Assembly (NCBI RefSeq): GCF_023101085.1
Contig: NZ_CP064703.1
Span: 4,216,001-4,280,000 of the forward strand
Source: Bradyrhizobium sp. 170
GTDB taxonomy: Bacteria; Pseudomonadota; Alphaproteobacteria; Rhizobiales; Xanthobacteraceae
Reading direction: 5' to 3'
DNA: 64,000 bases
The notes beneath the pieces are model-generated. The model saw nothing but the letters and a program-made list of their open reading frames with translations. It was not told the origin of the DNA and did no database searches. The position numbers and the translations under genes are program-made. Positions 37,899 through 48,790 of the stretch are shown here, piece by piece. The first letter of the stretch is position 1; each line of letters starts with the position of its first letter.

Positions 37899-39088
37899 CG
37901 CCGTCTCGCGCCACCGCCGGGATGGAGCGGAGGATATTTCTGATCGCGACGGAAGAGTCCGGCGATCGCCTCGGCGCCAACTTGATGAAGGTGCTGCGCC
38001 AGCGCCTTGGCGACGGGGTGCGGTTCGAAGGCATCGGCGGCCGTGCGATGGCGCGCGAAGGCCTGGAGTCGCTGTTTCCGATCGAAGAGCTCTCGATCAT
38101 CGGGCTCGCCGCCGTCGTCAAGGAACTGCCGAAGATCCTCGGGCTGATCAAGGAAACGGCCATTGCGGTAACGGAAGCGGCGCCGGATATTCTCATCATC
38201 ATCGACAGCCCGGACTTCACCCACCGCGTGGCGAAGCGCGTTCGCGCCAAGGATCCCGGGATTCCGATCGTCAACTATGTATCGCCCTCGGTCTGGGCGT
38301 GGCGGCCCGGCCGGGCGCGCGCGATGCTGAAATATGTCGATCACGTGCTGGCGCTGCTGCCGTTCGAGCCCGAATCCTATCGCCGGCTGCACGGGCCGCC
38401 CTGCACCTATGTCGGCCATCCCCTGACCGAGCAACTGGCCTCGTTGCGCCCGAACGCCGATGACGCCGCGCGGCGGGCGGAATCGCCGCCGGTGCTCCTG
38501 GTGCTGCCGGGAAGCCGCCGCAGCGAAATCCGCCACCACATGGCAGTGTTCGGCCAGGCGGTGGCGCGGCTGCAGCAGCAGGGCGTGGCGTTCGAACTGG
38601 TGCTGCCGACGATGCCGCATCTGCAGGAAGCGGTCGTGGACGCGGTGAAGACCTGGCCGGTGCAGCCCCAGGTCGTGATCGGCGAGCAGGAGAAGCGGGC
38701 CAAGTTCCGAATCGCGCATGCGGCGCTGGCCAAATCCGGCACTGTGACGCTCGAACTGGCCTTGGCCGGGGTGCCGATGGTGACGGCCTACCGGACCGGC
38801 TCGGTGGAGGCGTGGATATTGCGCCGGGCCATCAAGGTGAACTCGGTGATATTGGCCAATCTCGTGATCGGCGAGAACGTCGTCCCCGAATTCCTGCAGG
38901 AGGATTGCACCCCGGAAAAGCTCGCCGCCGCATTGCGCGATGTGCTCGGCGACACTGAGCTTCGGAGGACGCAGCTCGAGGCCTTCGGCAAAATCGACGG
39001 GATCATGTCGACCGGCAACCAGCCGCCGAGTGCCCGTGCCGCCGATATCGTGCTGGCGACGATGTGGCAGGCGCGGCGGACTTCGTAG
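37895..39088 (+). CDS. lpxB: lipid A disaccharide synthase
   Basis: Joins lipid X and UDP-diacylglucosamine to make the lipid A disaccharide at the inner membrane. The 397-residue GT19 protein has the N-terminal motif RRIFLIATEESGDRLGANL, PSVWAWRPGRAR near residue 135 and, in the C-terminal half, VLPGSRRSEI and ALAKSGTVTLELAL. It starts at GTG, overlapping lpxI by four bases. The TAG stop lies inside the left arm of a 31-base perfect inverted repeat. Confidence 0.97.
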   Translation: MTPSRATAGMERRIFLIATEESGDRLGANLMKVLRQRLGDGVRFEGIGGRAMAREGLESLFPIEELSIIGLAAVVKELPKILGLIKETAIAVTEAAPDILIIIDSPDFTHRVAKRVRAKDPGIPIVNYVSPSVWAWRPGRARAMLKYVDHVLALLPFEPESYRRLHGPPCTYVGHPLTEQLASLRPNADDAARRAESPPVLLVLPGSRRSEIRHHMAVFGQAVARLQQQGVAFELVLPTMPHLQEAVVDAVKTWPVQPQVVIGEQEKRAKFRIAHAALAKSGTVTLELALAGVPMVTAYRTGSVEAWILRRAIKVNSVILANLVIGENVVPEFLQEDCTPEKLAAALRDVLGDTELRRTQLEAFGKIDGIMSTGNQPPSARAADIVLATMWQARRTS

Positions 39089-39170
39089 GGTGGGCAAAGC
39101 GCAGCGTGCCCACCATCTAACGTCGTCATTGCGAGAAATTGGTGGGCACGCTGCGCTTTGCCCACCCTAC
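39085..39170. repeat. perfect 31-base inverted repeat after lpxB
   Basis: The arms at 39085-39115 and 39140-39170 are exact inverted copies beginning GTAGGGTGGGCAAAGCGCAG, with 24 bases between them. The lpxB stop codon is within the left arm. Related sequence occurs at 43958-44075. A very stable RNA hairpin is predicted. Confidence 0.85.
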
Positions 39171-39173
39171 AAA

Positions 39174-39210
39174 ACAAAAAGCCGGACGCGATGATCGCAT
39201 CCGGCTTTCC
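39174..39210 (-). terminator. rho-independent terminator of gltA
   Basis: On the minus strand AAAGCCGGATGCGA pairs with the segment ending TCCGGCTTT, followed by TTGTTTT. It lies about 25 bases after the gltA stop and, together with the lpxB inverted repeat, separates the convergent genes. Confidence 0.85.
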
Positions 39211-39233
39211 GAGTTTCCTGTCAGCGACGTCGC

Positions 39234-40538
39234 TTACTTCCGCTTGTCCATCGCGACATAATCGCGGCGGGCGACGCCGGTGTAGAGCTGGCGCGGACGG
39301 CCGATCTTCTGCTGCGGGTCCTCGATCATCTCGCTCCACTGGCTGATCCAGCCGACGGTGCGGGCGACCGCGAACAGCACGGTGAACATCGAGGTCGGGA
39401 AGCCCATCGCCTTCAGCGTGATGCCAGAATAGAAATCGACGTTCGGATAGAGCTTGCGGTCGATGAAGTACTGGTCGGAGAGCGCGATCTTTTCCAGCTC
39501 AAGTGCCACCTTCAGCATCGGGTCCTCGCCATGGCCGGTCTCGGCCAGCACGGCGTGACACATCTTCTGCATGATCTTGGCGCGGGGGTCGTAGTTCTTG
39601 TAGACGCGGTGGCCAAAGCCCATCAGGCGGACTTCGCTGTTCTTGTCCTTCACCTTGGCGATGAATTCCGGAATCTTGTCGACCGAACCGATGTCGGCGA
39701 GCATCGCAAGCGCGGCTTCGTTGGCGCCGCCATGGGCCGGGCCCCACAGGCAGGCGATGCCGGCGGCGATGCAGGCGAACGGGTTGGCGCCGGAAGAGCC
39801 GGCGATGCGCACCGTCGAGGTCGAGGCATTCTGCTCGTGGTCGGCATGCAGGATGAAGATCTTGTCGAGCGCGTCAGCCAGCACCGGATTGATCTTGTAA
39901 TCCTCGCACGGCACCGCGAAGCACATGTGCAGGAAGTTCTCGGCAAAGGAGAGCGAGTTCTTCGGATACATGAAGGGCTGGCCGATGGTGTATTTGAAGG
40001 CCATCGCGGCCAGCGTCGGCACCTTCGCGATCATGCGCATGGAAGCGATCATGCGCTGCTTCGGATCGTTGATGTCGGTGCTATCGTGATAGAATGCGGC
40101 CAGCGCGCCGACGGCGGCGACCATGATCGCCATCGGATGGGCGTCGCGGCGAAAACCCTGGAAGAAGCGGGCCATCTGTTCGTGAACCATGGTGTGATGG
40201 ATCACGCGGCTGTCGAAATCCTGCTTCTGGGCAGGCGTCGGAAGCTCCCCGTAGAGCAGGAGGTAGCAGGTCTCGAGGAAGTCGCCCTTTTCGGCGAGCT
40301 GCTCGATCGGGTAGCCGCGGTATTCGAGAATGCCTGCGTCGCCGTCGATATAGGTGATCTTCGACTGGCAGCTGCCGGTGGAGGTGAAACCGGGGTCGTA
40401 GGTGAACATCCCGGCCTGGGCGTAGAGCTTGGCGATGTCGATGACATCCGGCCCCACCGTGCCGCTGAGGATCGGGAAATCGTAGGTCTTGTTACCTACC
40501 GTGAGCGTTGCAGTCTTGTTGCTGGATTTTGCGTCCAT
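39234..40538 (-). CDS. gltA: citrate synthase
   Basis: Condenses acetyl-CoA and oxaloacetate in the TCA cycle. The 434-residue protein is the type II (Gram-negative, hexameric, NADH-sensitive) form. It has an N-terminal beta domain ([19 protein letters not shown]), the catalytic region with [12 protein letters not shown] and [13 protein letters not shown], and the C-terminal [16 protein letters not shown] single strong terminator follows. gltX lies upstream on the same strand, 159 bases away. Confidence 0.98.
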   Translation of the reverse strand: MDAKSSNKTATLTVGNKTYDFPILSGTVGPDVIDIAKLYAQAGMFTYDPGFTSTGSCQSKITYIDGDAGILEYRGYPIEQLAEKGDFLETCYLLLYGELPTPAQKQDFDSRVIHHTMVHEQMARFFQGFRRDAHPMAIMVAAVGALAAFYHDSTDINDPKQRMIASMRMIAKVPTLAAMAFKYTIGQPFMYPKNSLSFAENFLHMCFAVPCEDYKINPVLADALDKIFILHADHEQNASTSTVRIAGSSGANPFACIAAGIACLWGPAHGGANEAALAMLADIGSVDKIPEFIAKVKDKNSEVRLMGFGHRVYKNYDPRAKIMQKMCHAVLAETGHGEDPMLKVALELEKIALSDQYFIDRKLYPNVDFYSGITLKAMGFPTSMFTVLFAVARTVGWISQWSEMIEDPQQKIGRPRQLYTGVARRDYVAMDKRK

Positions 40539-40697
40539 CGCGAGTCCCCGATGAAATCGTTACGAAAAACCGCGCCGACCCTGGTGCCATTTCGCGACGG
40601 CAGCAAGGGAAGCCGGCTTGTCTAGAAGCGGCGCCAAAGGCGTAGCTTATTGCCCTGTGCACTGCAAGATGGCCGCAGGCCCCCATATGGTAGGGGC

Positions 40698-42122
40698 TTA
40701 GCTGGCCGCCTGATCGCCCAGACGGGCCAGGCATTCCTCGCGCCCCAGTACCGCCAAAACGTCGAAAATACCCGGCGAAGTCGTGCGTCCGGTCAGCGCC
40801 ACCCGGAGTGGCTGGGCGACGGCGCCGAGCTTGAGGTTGTTCTGCTCTGCGAAATTCCGCATGGCGGCTTCCGTGGTCTCGGCGCGCCAGTCGGTGACGG
40901 TCTCGAGCGCTATCAGGAGTTTTCCGATCAGGATGCGGGTCTCCGGCGTCAGCAGCGCGGCTGCCTTTGGCTCGATCGCCAGCGGGCGGTCGGCGAAGAT
41001 GAAGTAGGCGCCCGATATCAGCTCGATCAGGGTCTTGGCGCGCTCCTTCAGGCTCGGCATCGCCCGCAGCAATTGCGCGCGGGTGGCGTCGTTGAGTTTT
41101 GCCTTCAGCTCGGCGCCTTCGGGGACGTAATCCAGCACGCTCTCGAACTGGGACACCAACTCGCGGTCATCAGCCTGGCGAATGTAGTGCCCGTTGAGGT
41201 TCTCCAGCTTCGCGAAATCGAACCGCGCCGCGGAGCGCCCGATCGCGGGCAGATCGAAGGCGTCGATCATTTCCTGCGTCGAGAAGATTTCCTGGTCGCC
41301 ATGGCTCCAGCCGAGCCGGACCAGGTAATTGCGCAGCGCCGCCGGCAGGTATCCCATCGCGCGGTAGGCATCGACGCCGAGCGCGCCGTGGCGTTTTGAA
41401 AGCTTCGAGCCGTCGGGCCCGTGGATCAGCGGGATGTGGGACATGTTGGGGATGTCCCAGCCGAGCGCGTCGTAGATCTGCTTCTGGCGCGCGGCGTTGA
41501 TCAGATGGTCGTCGCCGCGGATGACGTGGGTGACGCCCATGTCGTGGTCGTCGACCACCACCGCCAGCATGTAGGTCGGGTTGCCGTCGCCACGCAGCAG
41601 CACGAGGTCGTCGAGGTTCTCGTTCTGCCAGACCACGCGGCCCTGAACCTGGTCCTCGATCACGGTCTCGCCGGTCTGGGGCGCTTTCAGGCGGATGGTC
41701 GGCTTCATGCCTTCAGGCGCCTGGGCCGGATCGCGGTCCCGCCACAGCCCGTCATAGAGACGGGTGCGGCCCTCGGCGCGCGCTTTCTCGCGCATCGCGG
41801 TCAGCTCCTCCGCGGTGGCGTAGCAGCGGTAAGCCTTGCCGCTGGCGAGCAATTGCTCGGCCACTTCGCGATGGCGGACGGCGCGGCTGAACTGGTAGAT
41901 GACATCGCCGTCCCAATCGAGCCCGAGCCATTTCAGCCCGTCGAGGATGGCCGCAATGGCCGGCTCGGTCGAGCGCTCGCGGTCGGTATCCTCGATCCGC
42001 AGCAGCATCTTGCCGCCGGTTTTCCTGGCGTAGAGCCAGTTGAACAGCGCGGTGCGGGCGCCCCCGATGTGGAGGAAGCCGGTGGGCGAGGGGGCGAAGC
42101 GTGTGACGACGGGATCAGTCAT
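40698..42122 (-). CDS. gltX: glutamyl-tRNA synthetase
   Basis: Charges tRNA-Glu. The 474-residue class I enzyme has the HIGH-type motif as HIGG (residues 18-21) in [20 protein letters not shown] and KLSKR at 240-244. The C-terminal anticodon-binding domain is complete. A separate glutaminyl-tRNA synthetase gene diverges from it, so this enzyme need not mischarge tRNA-Gln. The ribosome site is weak; the start is placed by the conserved [15 protein letters not shown]. Confidence 0.97.
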   Translation of the reverse strand: MTDPVVTRFAPSPTGFLHIGGARTALFNWLYARKTGGKMLLRIEDTDRERSTEPAIAAILDGLKWLGLDWDGDVIYQFSRAVRHREVAEQLLASGKAYRCYATAEELTAMREKARAEGRTRLYDGLWRDRDPAQAPEGMKPTIRLKAPQTGETVIEDQVQGRVVWQNENLDDLVLLRGDGNPTYMLAVVVDDHDMGVTHVIRGDDHLINAARQKQIYDALGWDIPNMSHIPLIHGPDGSKLSKRHGALGVDAYRAMGYLPAALRNYLVRLGWSHGDQEIFSTQEMIDAFDLPAIGRSAARFDFAKLENLNGHYIRQADDRELVSQFESVLDYVPEGAELKAKLNDATRAQLLRAMPSLKERAKTLIELISGAYFIFADRPLAIEPKAAALLTPETRILIGKLLIALETVTDWRAETTEAAMRNFAEQNNLKLGAVAQPLRVALTGRTTSPGIFDVLAVLGREECLARLGDQAAS

Positions 42123-42264
42123 TTACCGGGCGGGCTGAGGGGTGAATTGGCGGTGGTGTATAGCAGGAACATTGCATAACTAAAGCCTGGCCATTGGCAA
42201 AGTAAGCTTGGCTCACAAGGGCGAATTTGGCAGAAGGTTCGCCAATCCCTAACAGGAACTCGGA

Positions 42265-43947
<1,683 letters not shown>

Positions 43948-43957
43948 ACAACGGCGT

Positions 43958-44075
43958 GTAGGGTGGGCAAAGGCGCGTTTGCGCCGTGCCCACCATTCCG
44001 CGCCGTGCTCGTGATGGCAGGCACGCTTCCGCCTTCGCTCTTCGAGCTACGGCGGACAAGTCGCTTTGCCCACCC
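43958..44075. repeat. dispersed repeat related to the lpxB inverted repeat
   Basis: Begins GTAGGGTGGGCAAAG and ends with the inverted CTTTGCCCACCC. The interior includes CGAGCTACGGCGGACAAGTCG, whose complement recurs at 63444. The arms are less perfect than at 39085. Confidence 0.75.
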
Positions 44076-44112
44076 GATTTCTCCACAAGGCGTCGACCGA
44101 GAGGCCGTATCG

Positions 44113-44517
44113 ATGGGATCATCTGAGCGCAGCGCGATCGACGACATCGTCTCCGGCATCATGGGCAGATGGGCGACGGCGTTCAGCAAACTGGATGCCA
44201 GCGCACTCGCATCACTTTACTCGCGGAACGCGTTCTTTTTCGGTTCGAACCCGACCTTCTACCGTGGCAATGATGGTGTGCAGGCTTATTTCGAGGCGCT
44301 GCCGCGCTGGTCTTCACCATCCGTTCAATTCACCGATGTCAGGACTGCGCATGCCGCGCCCGACGTGATCAACGTCGCCGGCACCGCGACCTTTGTCGTC
44401 GATGCGAATGCCGAGCCGTTGCAAGTCAAAATCACCTGGGTGATCATTCGCGAAGGCGGCGAATGGAAGATCGTCAGCCATCACGTCTCGTCCAAGACCC
44501 CGTTGATTGAGCCGTAG
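44113..44517 (+). CDS. SnoaL/DUF4440-like small protein
   Basis: A 134-residue protein starting MGSSERSAIDDIVSGIMGRW. It has the NTF2-like alpha+beta cone layout of SnoaL/SgcJ proteins: an N-terminal helix, SLYSRNAFFFGSNPTFYRG, then beta strands ending EWKIVSHHVS. Family members range from isomerases to binding proteins with no shared reaction, so function is unknown. The frame is open upstream through the dispersed repeat; ATG 44113 is the first after the repeat and starts the domain. No signal peptide is seen. Confidence 0.82.
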   Translation: MGSSERSAIDDIVSGIMGRWATAFSKLDASALASLYSRNAFFFGSNPTFYRGNDGVQAYFEALPRWSSPSVQFTDVRTAHAAPDVINVAGTATFVVDANAEPLQVKITWVIIREGGEWKIVSHHVSSKTPLIEP

Positions 44518-44614
44518 GCCGGTTGTGCGTCAGCTGACGCGGTCGCTGCTAGGGCGTGAACCCATAGAATCAGAGGCGTTGGCGAACGTCCGCTTTGGAG
44601 TTCTGAGCATTACC

Positions 44615-45784
44615 TCAACGCGCGCTGAAGGTGAGGCCGGCGCGCTCCTTCAGACGCTTGCGCAGTGCCGGACCCATCAGCGCGCCCGGCGTCCAGGTGC
44701 CGCCTTCTCCCTGCACGTCGCGCACAAGGCAGAGAGCGCTCTCGGCGATCATCTTGCTGGTCGAGCCGTAGCCAGGATCGCGGTCGCCCGTGACTACCGC
44801 CTCGACCCGTCCGCCATCCGGCAACTCGCCCATGAAGAGGATGTCGTAGAAGCCCTTCTCGCGCTCTTCCCTAGTCGGGCCTGCGCCGGGTTTGAGAGCG
44901 CCGGTCGCGACCAGGGAAACCATCGTGGCGAACGTCTGCGTCGCCACACCAGCGATTTCCCCAAATCCCGGCGCGACCATCATCTCGTCGTAAACGAAGT
45001 CCGTGCCGTAGGGATGACCCAACAGGAAATTCGTGCGGTGCACGTTCTTGGTGTTGATCGGCGCCATTGGGAACGGGACGAGCCACGCGTTCAGGCTCGG
45101 GTCGTATTCAGGAACAAGGCCCGACGGCTGAGACGGCCCGGTGAACCCCGGCGTCAACGCGAAGGGATCGGTCAGCAGCCGCATCAGGGCCGGGTCGCGC
45201 ACGGCGGCGGCGAATGTCGCCCCGGCGCTCGCCGCGGTGCCGCCAGACATGCCGCCTTTCACCTTGCGCAGGCGAGCCTTGACCCGCCGCGCCGGGCGTT
45301 CGAATTTCTCGCGCGCCTTCTCCTGCAACGTGAGCACGCCGAGATCGAACGGGATGGAATCGAAGCCGCACGAGAAGACGATGCGCGCGCCGGTCCGTTT
45401 CGCCTCTTCGTGATGGGCGTCGATCATGCGCCGCATCCAGGCCGGTTCGCCGCACAGATCAACATAGGCCGTGCCCGTGGCCGCGCAGGCCGCCACAAGC
45501 TCGGGACCGCGGAGCTGATAAGGCCCGACCGCCGTGATGATCACGGCCGCACGCTCGCACATCGAACGCAGGCTGGCCGGCTCGGCGGCATCCGCCTTGA
45601 CCAAAGGCAAATCGTCGGGTGCGCCGATGTCGGCACGCACCTTCTTGAGCTTGTCGGTCGAGCGTCCCGCGATCGCCCAGGATGGAGCATCGTCGCCGCG
45701 ATAGGACGTCGCCAGATATTCGGCGATGAGACGGCCGGTGTAACCCGTTGCGCCATAGACGATGAGGTCGAAGTCCCGCTTCAC
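44615..45784 (-). CDS. saccharopine dehydrogenase-like reductase
   Basis: A 389-residue protein with an N-terminal Rossmann fold (FDLIVYGATGYTGRLIAEYL, residues 5-24), then VDLCGEPAWMRRMID and FSCGFDSIPFDLGVL. This arrangement is typical of the trans-acting enoyl reductase/saccharopine dehydrogenase-like family, which reduces lipid intermediates in actinobacteria; bacterial members elsewhere have no fixed role. It starts at GTG with GAGGAG ten bases upstream. No saccharopine pathway partner is nearby. Confidence 0.9.
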   Translation of the reverse strand: MKRDFDLIVYGATGYTGRLIAEYLATSYRGDDAPSWAIAGRSTDKLKKVRADIGAPDDLPLVKADAAEPASLRSMCERAAVIITAVGPYQLRGPELVAACAATGTAYVDLCGEPAWMRRMIDAHHEEAKRTGARIVFSCGFDSIPFDLGVLTLQEKAREKFERPARRVKARLRKVKGGMSGGTAASAGATFAAAVRDPALMRLLTDPFALTPGFTGPSQPSGLVPEYDPSLNAWLVPFPMAPINTKNVHRTNFLLGHPYGTDFVYDEMMVAPGFGEIAGVATQTFATMVSLVATGALKPGAGPTREEREKGFYDILFMGELPDGGRVEAVVTGDRDPGYGSTSKMIAESALCLVRDVQGEGGTWTPGALMGPALRKRLKERAGLTFSAR

Positions 45785-45914
45785 GACGTTGGTCCTCCTC
45801 GAGACCCGGGAGAGCTATCTTCAGATCCGTGTGCAATCGCAGGACACGGCCGCGCGCCGCATCATCAAACTCGCATCAATACGAATTTGGCTACACGCTA
45901 ATGAGTCCACGCGG

Positions 45915-47345
45915 CTAGATATCGTAATACAAGTGAAATTCGTAGGGATGAGGGCGCAGCCGGATGGCATCGACTTCCTTCTTCCGCTTGTAGTCGAGCC
46001 AGGTCTCGATCACGTCGCCGGTGAATACATCGCCGCGCAGCAGGAACGCGTGATCGCGCTCAAGCGCGTCAAGCGCCTGATCCAGCGACCCGGGCGTCGA
46101 CTTCACGTCCTTTGCCTCGGCGGGCGGCAGGTCATAAAGGTTCTTGTCGATCGGCCGGCCCGGGTCGATCTTGTTGTTGATGCCGTCAAGGCCGGCCATC
46201 AGCATCGCGGCGAACGCGAGATAGGGATTGCAGGAGGGATCCGGCGAGCGAAACTCGACGCGCTTGGCCCGCGGGTTCGGCGAATACATCGGAATCCGGC
46301 AGCAGGCTGAGCGATTGCGCTGGGAATAGACCAGGTTGATCGGAGCCTCATAGCCCGGCACCAGGCGCCGGTAGGAGTTGGTGGTGGGGGCGCAAAGCCC
46401 GCACAGCGCCCAGGCGTGGGTCAGGAGCCCGCCGATGTAGTAACGGCCCATCTCGCTCAGCTCGGCGTAATCAGCCTTGTCGTAGAACAGGTTTGTCTCG
46501 CCCTTCCATAGGGACTGATGGACGTGCATGCCCGAGGCGTTGTCCTCGAACAGCGGCTTCGGCATGAACGTTGCGGTCATGCCGTGCTCGCGGGCGGTGT
46601 TCTTGACCACGTATTTGTAGATCATCAGATTGTCCGCCATGCGGGTGAGCGTAGTGAAGCGCATGTCGATCTCGTTCTGGCCGCCGGTCGCGACTTCATG
46701 GTGATGGGCTTCGATCTGGATGCCCAGCTGTTCCATCGTCAGCACCATCTCGGTGCGGAGCGCCTGCATGCTGTCGGTCGGGGGAACGGGAAAATATCCC
46801 TCCTTTGGGCGCGGCTTGTGGCCCAGATTAGGCGCTTCCTCCTTGCCGGTGTTCCAGCTGCCTTCGCTGGAATCGATTTCGTGGAAGGCGTGGTTGATGC
46901 CCTGTCCGTAGCGCACCTCGTCGAACACGAAGAATTCCGCCTCAGGACCGAAATAGCTGGTATCGGCGCGGCCGGTGCCCTTCAGGTAGGTTTCAGCCTT
47001 CTGGGCGATGTAGCGAGGGTCTCGGCTATAGGATTGACCGGTCACCGGGTCGCGGATGTTGCAGGTCAGGACCAGGGTCGATGCAGGAGAATACGGGTCG
47101 AGGAAGGCCGTGGTCGGGTCGGGGACGACCAGCATGTCGCTTTCCTGGATCTCCTGGAAGCCGCGGATCGATGAGCCGTCGAATCCAATGCCTTCGCTGA
47201 GAGCATCGGCATTCGCTGCACTCGGCGGCACGGAAAAATGTTGCCACACCCCCGGCAAATCGGTGAAGCGCAGGTCGATCATCTGCACCTTCTCGTCCTT
47301 GATCGCCTGCACGAGATCTTCGGCTGTCGCACAGTTCGGAAACAT
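45915..47345 (-). CDS. glnA: type I glutamine synthetase, paralogue without glnB
   Basis: Makes glutamine from glutamate and ammonia with ATP. The 476-residue protein has the beta-grasp start ([20 protein letters not shown]), the metal site region ([12 protein letters not shown]), NDN-type loop [17 protein letters not shown] and the adenylylation tyrosine Y404 in NLYDLPP, so it can be shut off by GlnE. The N terminus ([11 protein letters not shown]) differs from the usual GlnA1. There is no glnB beside it, although glnB-glnA is the standard alphaproteobacterial pair, so this is probably a second copy. AGGAG is seven bases before the ATG. Confidence 0.95.
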   Translation of the reverse strand: MFPNCATAEDLVQAIKDEKVQMIDLRFTDLPGVWQHFSVPPSAANADALSEGIGFDGSSIRGFQEIQESDMLVVPDPTTAFLDPYSPASTLVLTCNIRDPVTGQSYSRDPRYIAQKAETYLKGTGRADTSYFGPEAEFFVFDEVRYGQGINHAFHEIDSSEGSWNTGKEEAPNLGHKPRPKEGYFPVPPTDSMQALRTEMVLTMEQLGIQIEAHHHEVATGGQNEIDMRFTTLTRMADNLMIYKYVVKNTAREHGMTATFMPKPLFEDNASGMHVHQSLWKGETNLFYDKADYAELSEMGRYYIGGLLTHAWALCGLCAPTTNSYRRLVPGYEAPINLVYSQRNRSACCRIPMYSPNPRAKRVEFRSPDPSCNPYLAFAAMLMAGLDGINNKIDPGRPIDKNLYDLPPAEAKDVKSTPGSLDQALDALERDHAFLLRGDVFTGDVIETWLDYKRKKEVDAIRLRPHPYEFHLYYDI

Positions 47346-47459
47346 GGCTTCACTCCTGTCATGGAGAGCCGCATCTTGGAGGTCAGGTTGCCCTTCAGCC
47401 GCGACCAGGCGGATTGCGATGGAACCTGCTCCACGTCCTGCCTGGCCGCGCCGGCAGCT

Positions 47460-47642
47460 TCAGCTTTGGTGCGGCCCGCGCATGAGCTTCATGGCGTCTT
47501 CGATATGCCGCCAGGTTCTGGCCAGTTCGACCTCGCCTTTTGCCTCGAGTTCGATGGCGTTCTGGGCAGCTTCTGCAATGGCCTTGGCGCCATGTGCTTC
47601 CAGCAACTGCCGCGCATAGTCGTGGATTTCGATTTCTCGCAT
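47460..47642 (-). CDS. small helical cytoplasmic protein
   Basis: A 60-residue protein starting MREIEIHDYARQLLEAHG. It is almost wholly helical and Ala/Glu-rich, and I recall similar small proteins in Bradyrhizobium. AGAGGAG lies ten bases before ATG 47642; an open frame continues ten codons upstream without an ATG of better context. It ends 114 bases before glnA on the same strand, so co-transcription with glnA is possible. No function is known. Confidence 0.7.
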   Translation of the reverse strand: MREIEIHDYARQLLEAHGAKAIAEAAQNAIELEAKGEVELARTWRHIEDAMKLMRGPHQS

Positions 47643-47905
47643 GGCGTCATGCTCCTCTCGTTCTGAGCGCAACTGTGAATTCCAGTCGGGCCGAGAGCCG
47701 TAGACGTTGACACCTCGTCAAGCGCCCACAGTGTGCATCCTGCTGCGGCGCACTTGCAAGAGCGCTTTCAAGAGCGCTTTCCGGGCGGGCTGCCGGGACT
47801 GGATGGTGGCTCGGGGGGCAAGAGCAGCGGCAACACATCGCAGGCCGGACGGATACGCTTTCAGTGCCGCACCACCATATCCATGGGGGAAGGGAGGTGA
47901 GCATT
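47643..47905. other. 263-base divergent intergenic region
   Basis: Lies between the small helical protein and the SPW gene and must hold promoters for both. It contains a short near-direct repeat, AAGAGCGCTTTC at 47758-47781. No credible gene is present. Confidence 0.4.
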
Positions 47906-48268
47906 ATGCGCATTCAACACTGGCAGGACGTTGCCAGCCTGGTAGTGGGTGCGTGGCTGGTCGCGTCGCCGTTTGTCCTGGGCATGGCCGGGGCAGCGGT
48001 CTGGCTAACCATCGCACTCGGGTTGGGCGTCATCCTGTTTGCCGTCGAGGCATTTGTCATTCCTTCCTACCTGGAGGAATGGGGAGAGATGCTTCTGGGT
48101 CTGGCACTGGTGGTCGCACCGTGGACGGTCGGCTACGAGCCGGGCGCAGCGACGGTGAGCAGCTTGTTGTCGGGCCTACTGGTGATCCTGTTTGCTGTCT
48201 GGGAGCTGATGACGGATCGTGATTTCAGCACTTGGTGGCACGATCGCTGGCATCACGGCGCCGGCTGA
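47906..48268 (+). CDS. SPW-repeat membrane protein
   Basis: A 120-residue inner-membrane protein with four hydrophobic segments arranged as two similar halves. Each half has the SPW-type motif, ASPFVLGMA near residue 23 and VAPWTVGYE near residue 78. The start MRIQHWQDVASLVVGAWL and the ending WWHDRWHH are typical. The family's role is unknown. AGGGAGGTGA stands five bases before ATG 47906. It diverges from the small protein at 47460 and appears to be a single-gene unit. Confidence 0.87.
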   Translation: MRIQHWQDVASLVVGAWLVASPFVLGMAGAAVWLTIALGLGVILFAVEAFVIPSYLEEWGEMLLGLALVVAPWTVGYEPGAATVSSLLSGLLVILFAVWELMTDRDFSTWWHDRWHHGAG

Positions 48269-48379
48269 GGACGAGGAAGTTGATCGCCCTGTCGGCTTGA
48301 CCGCTATCGCATAGCGGTCGGCCGCGACGGGCGTTGTCTTGAACTGATCGCGCAGTAGGTCGCGGCGTCGACGAACCCG

Positions 48380-48637
48380 CTAGCAGCCCCGGCAAATGCT
48401 GCGCAGCGATTTTGCGAGTTGGGCGTCTTCCTGCGTCATGGGCTCGTAAGGCTTTTGCTGCTCCGCCTCCCGGGCCTCGCTGGCTTTCTGCCGCGCGGCG
48501 CGCGCCGTTTCCTGGCGCTGGTAGCACGCCTCGCGCTCTAGCCTCGCCTCGATGAAGCGGCATTGTTCGGCCGCTGCCAGTGCGGACGGCAGACCCGTTA
48601 TCGCCAGTGCAATCGAAATGCAGGCCGCAAGCTTCAT
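48380..48637 (-). CDS. small secreted protein, helical, four Cys
   Basis: An 85-residue protein with signal peptide MKLAACISIALAITGLPSA ending at ALAA. The mature part has CRFIEARLEREACYQRQE, a long charged helix, and ends LRSICRGC. Four cysteines in the mature part could pair as two disulfides, possibly a helical hairpin. Unknown function. It lies between SPW and comEC on the opposite strand. Confidence 0.72.
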   Translation of the reverse strand: MKLAACISIALAITGLPSALAAAEQCRFIEARLEREACYQRQETARAARQKASEAREAEQQKPYEPMTQEDAQLAKSLRSICRGC

Positions 48638-48790
48638 GGGATGTCCGACCTTCGTCCGATTCCTGGGATGTCCCAGTGTAGCGCCGGTCGATGTGCATTT
48701 CTTCCGGTTTCTGCATCCGTTCCGCTAGCGGCCGCAATACACCGTCCGGTAGTCTTGTGCTCTCCACGGGATCGTAAGGTGTAGACCGGG

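Noticed and set aside
44507..45901. 464-codon plus-strand frame over the saccharopine dehydrogenase-like gene
   Set aside because: The minus-strand gene has a Rossmann motif and a ribosome site; the plus-strand product is unlike any known protein.
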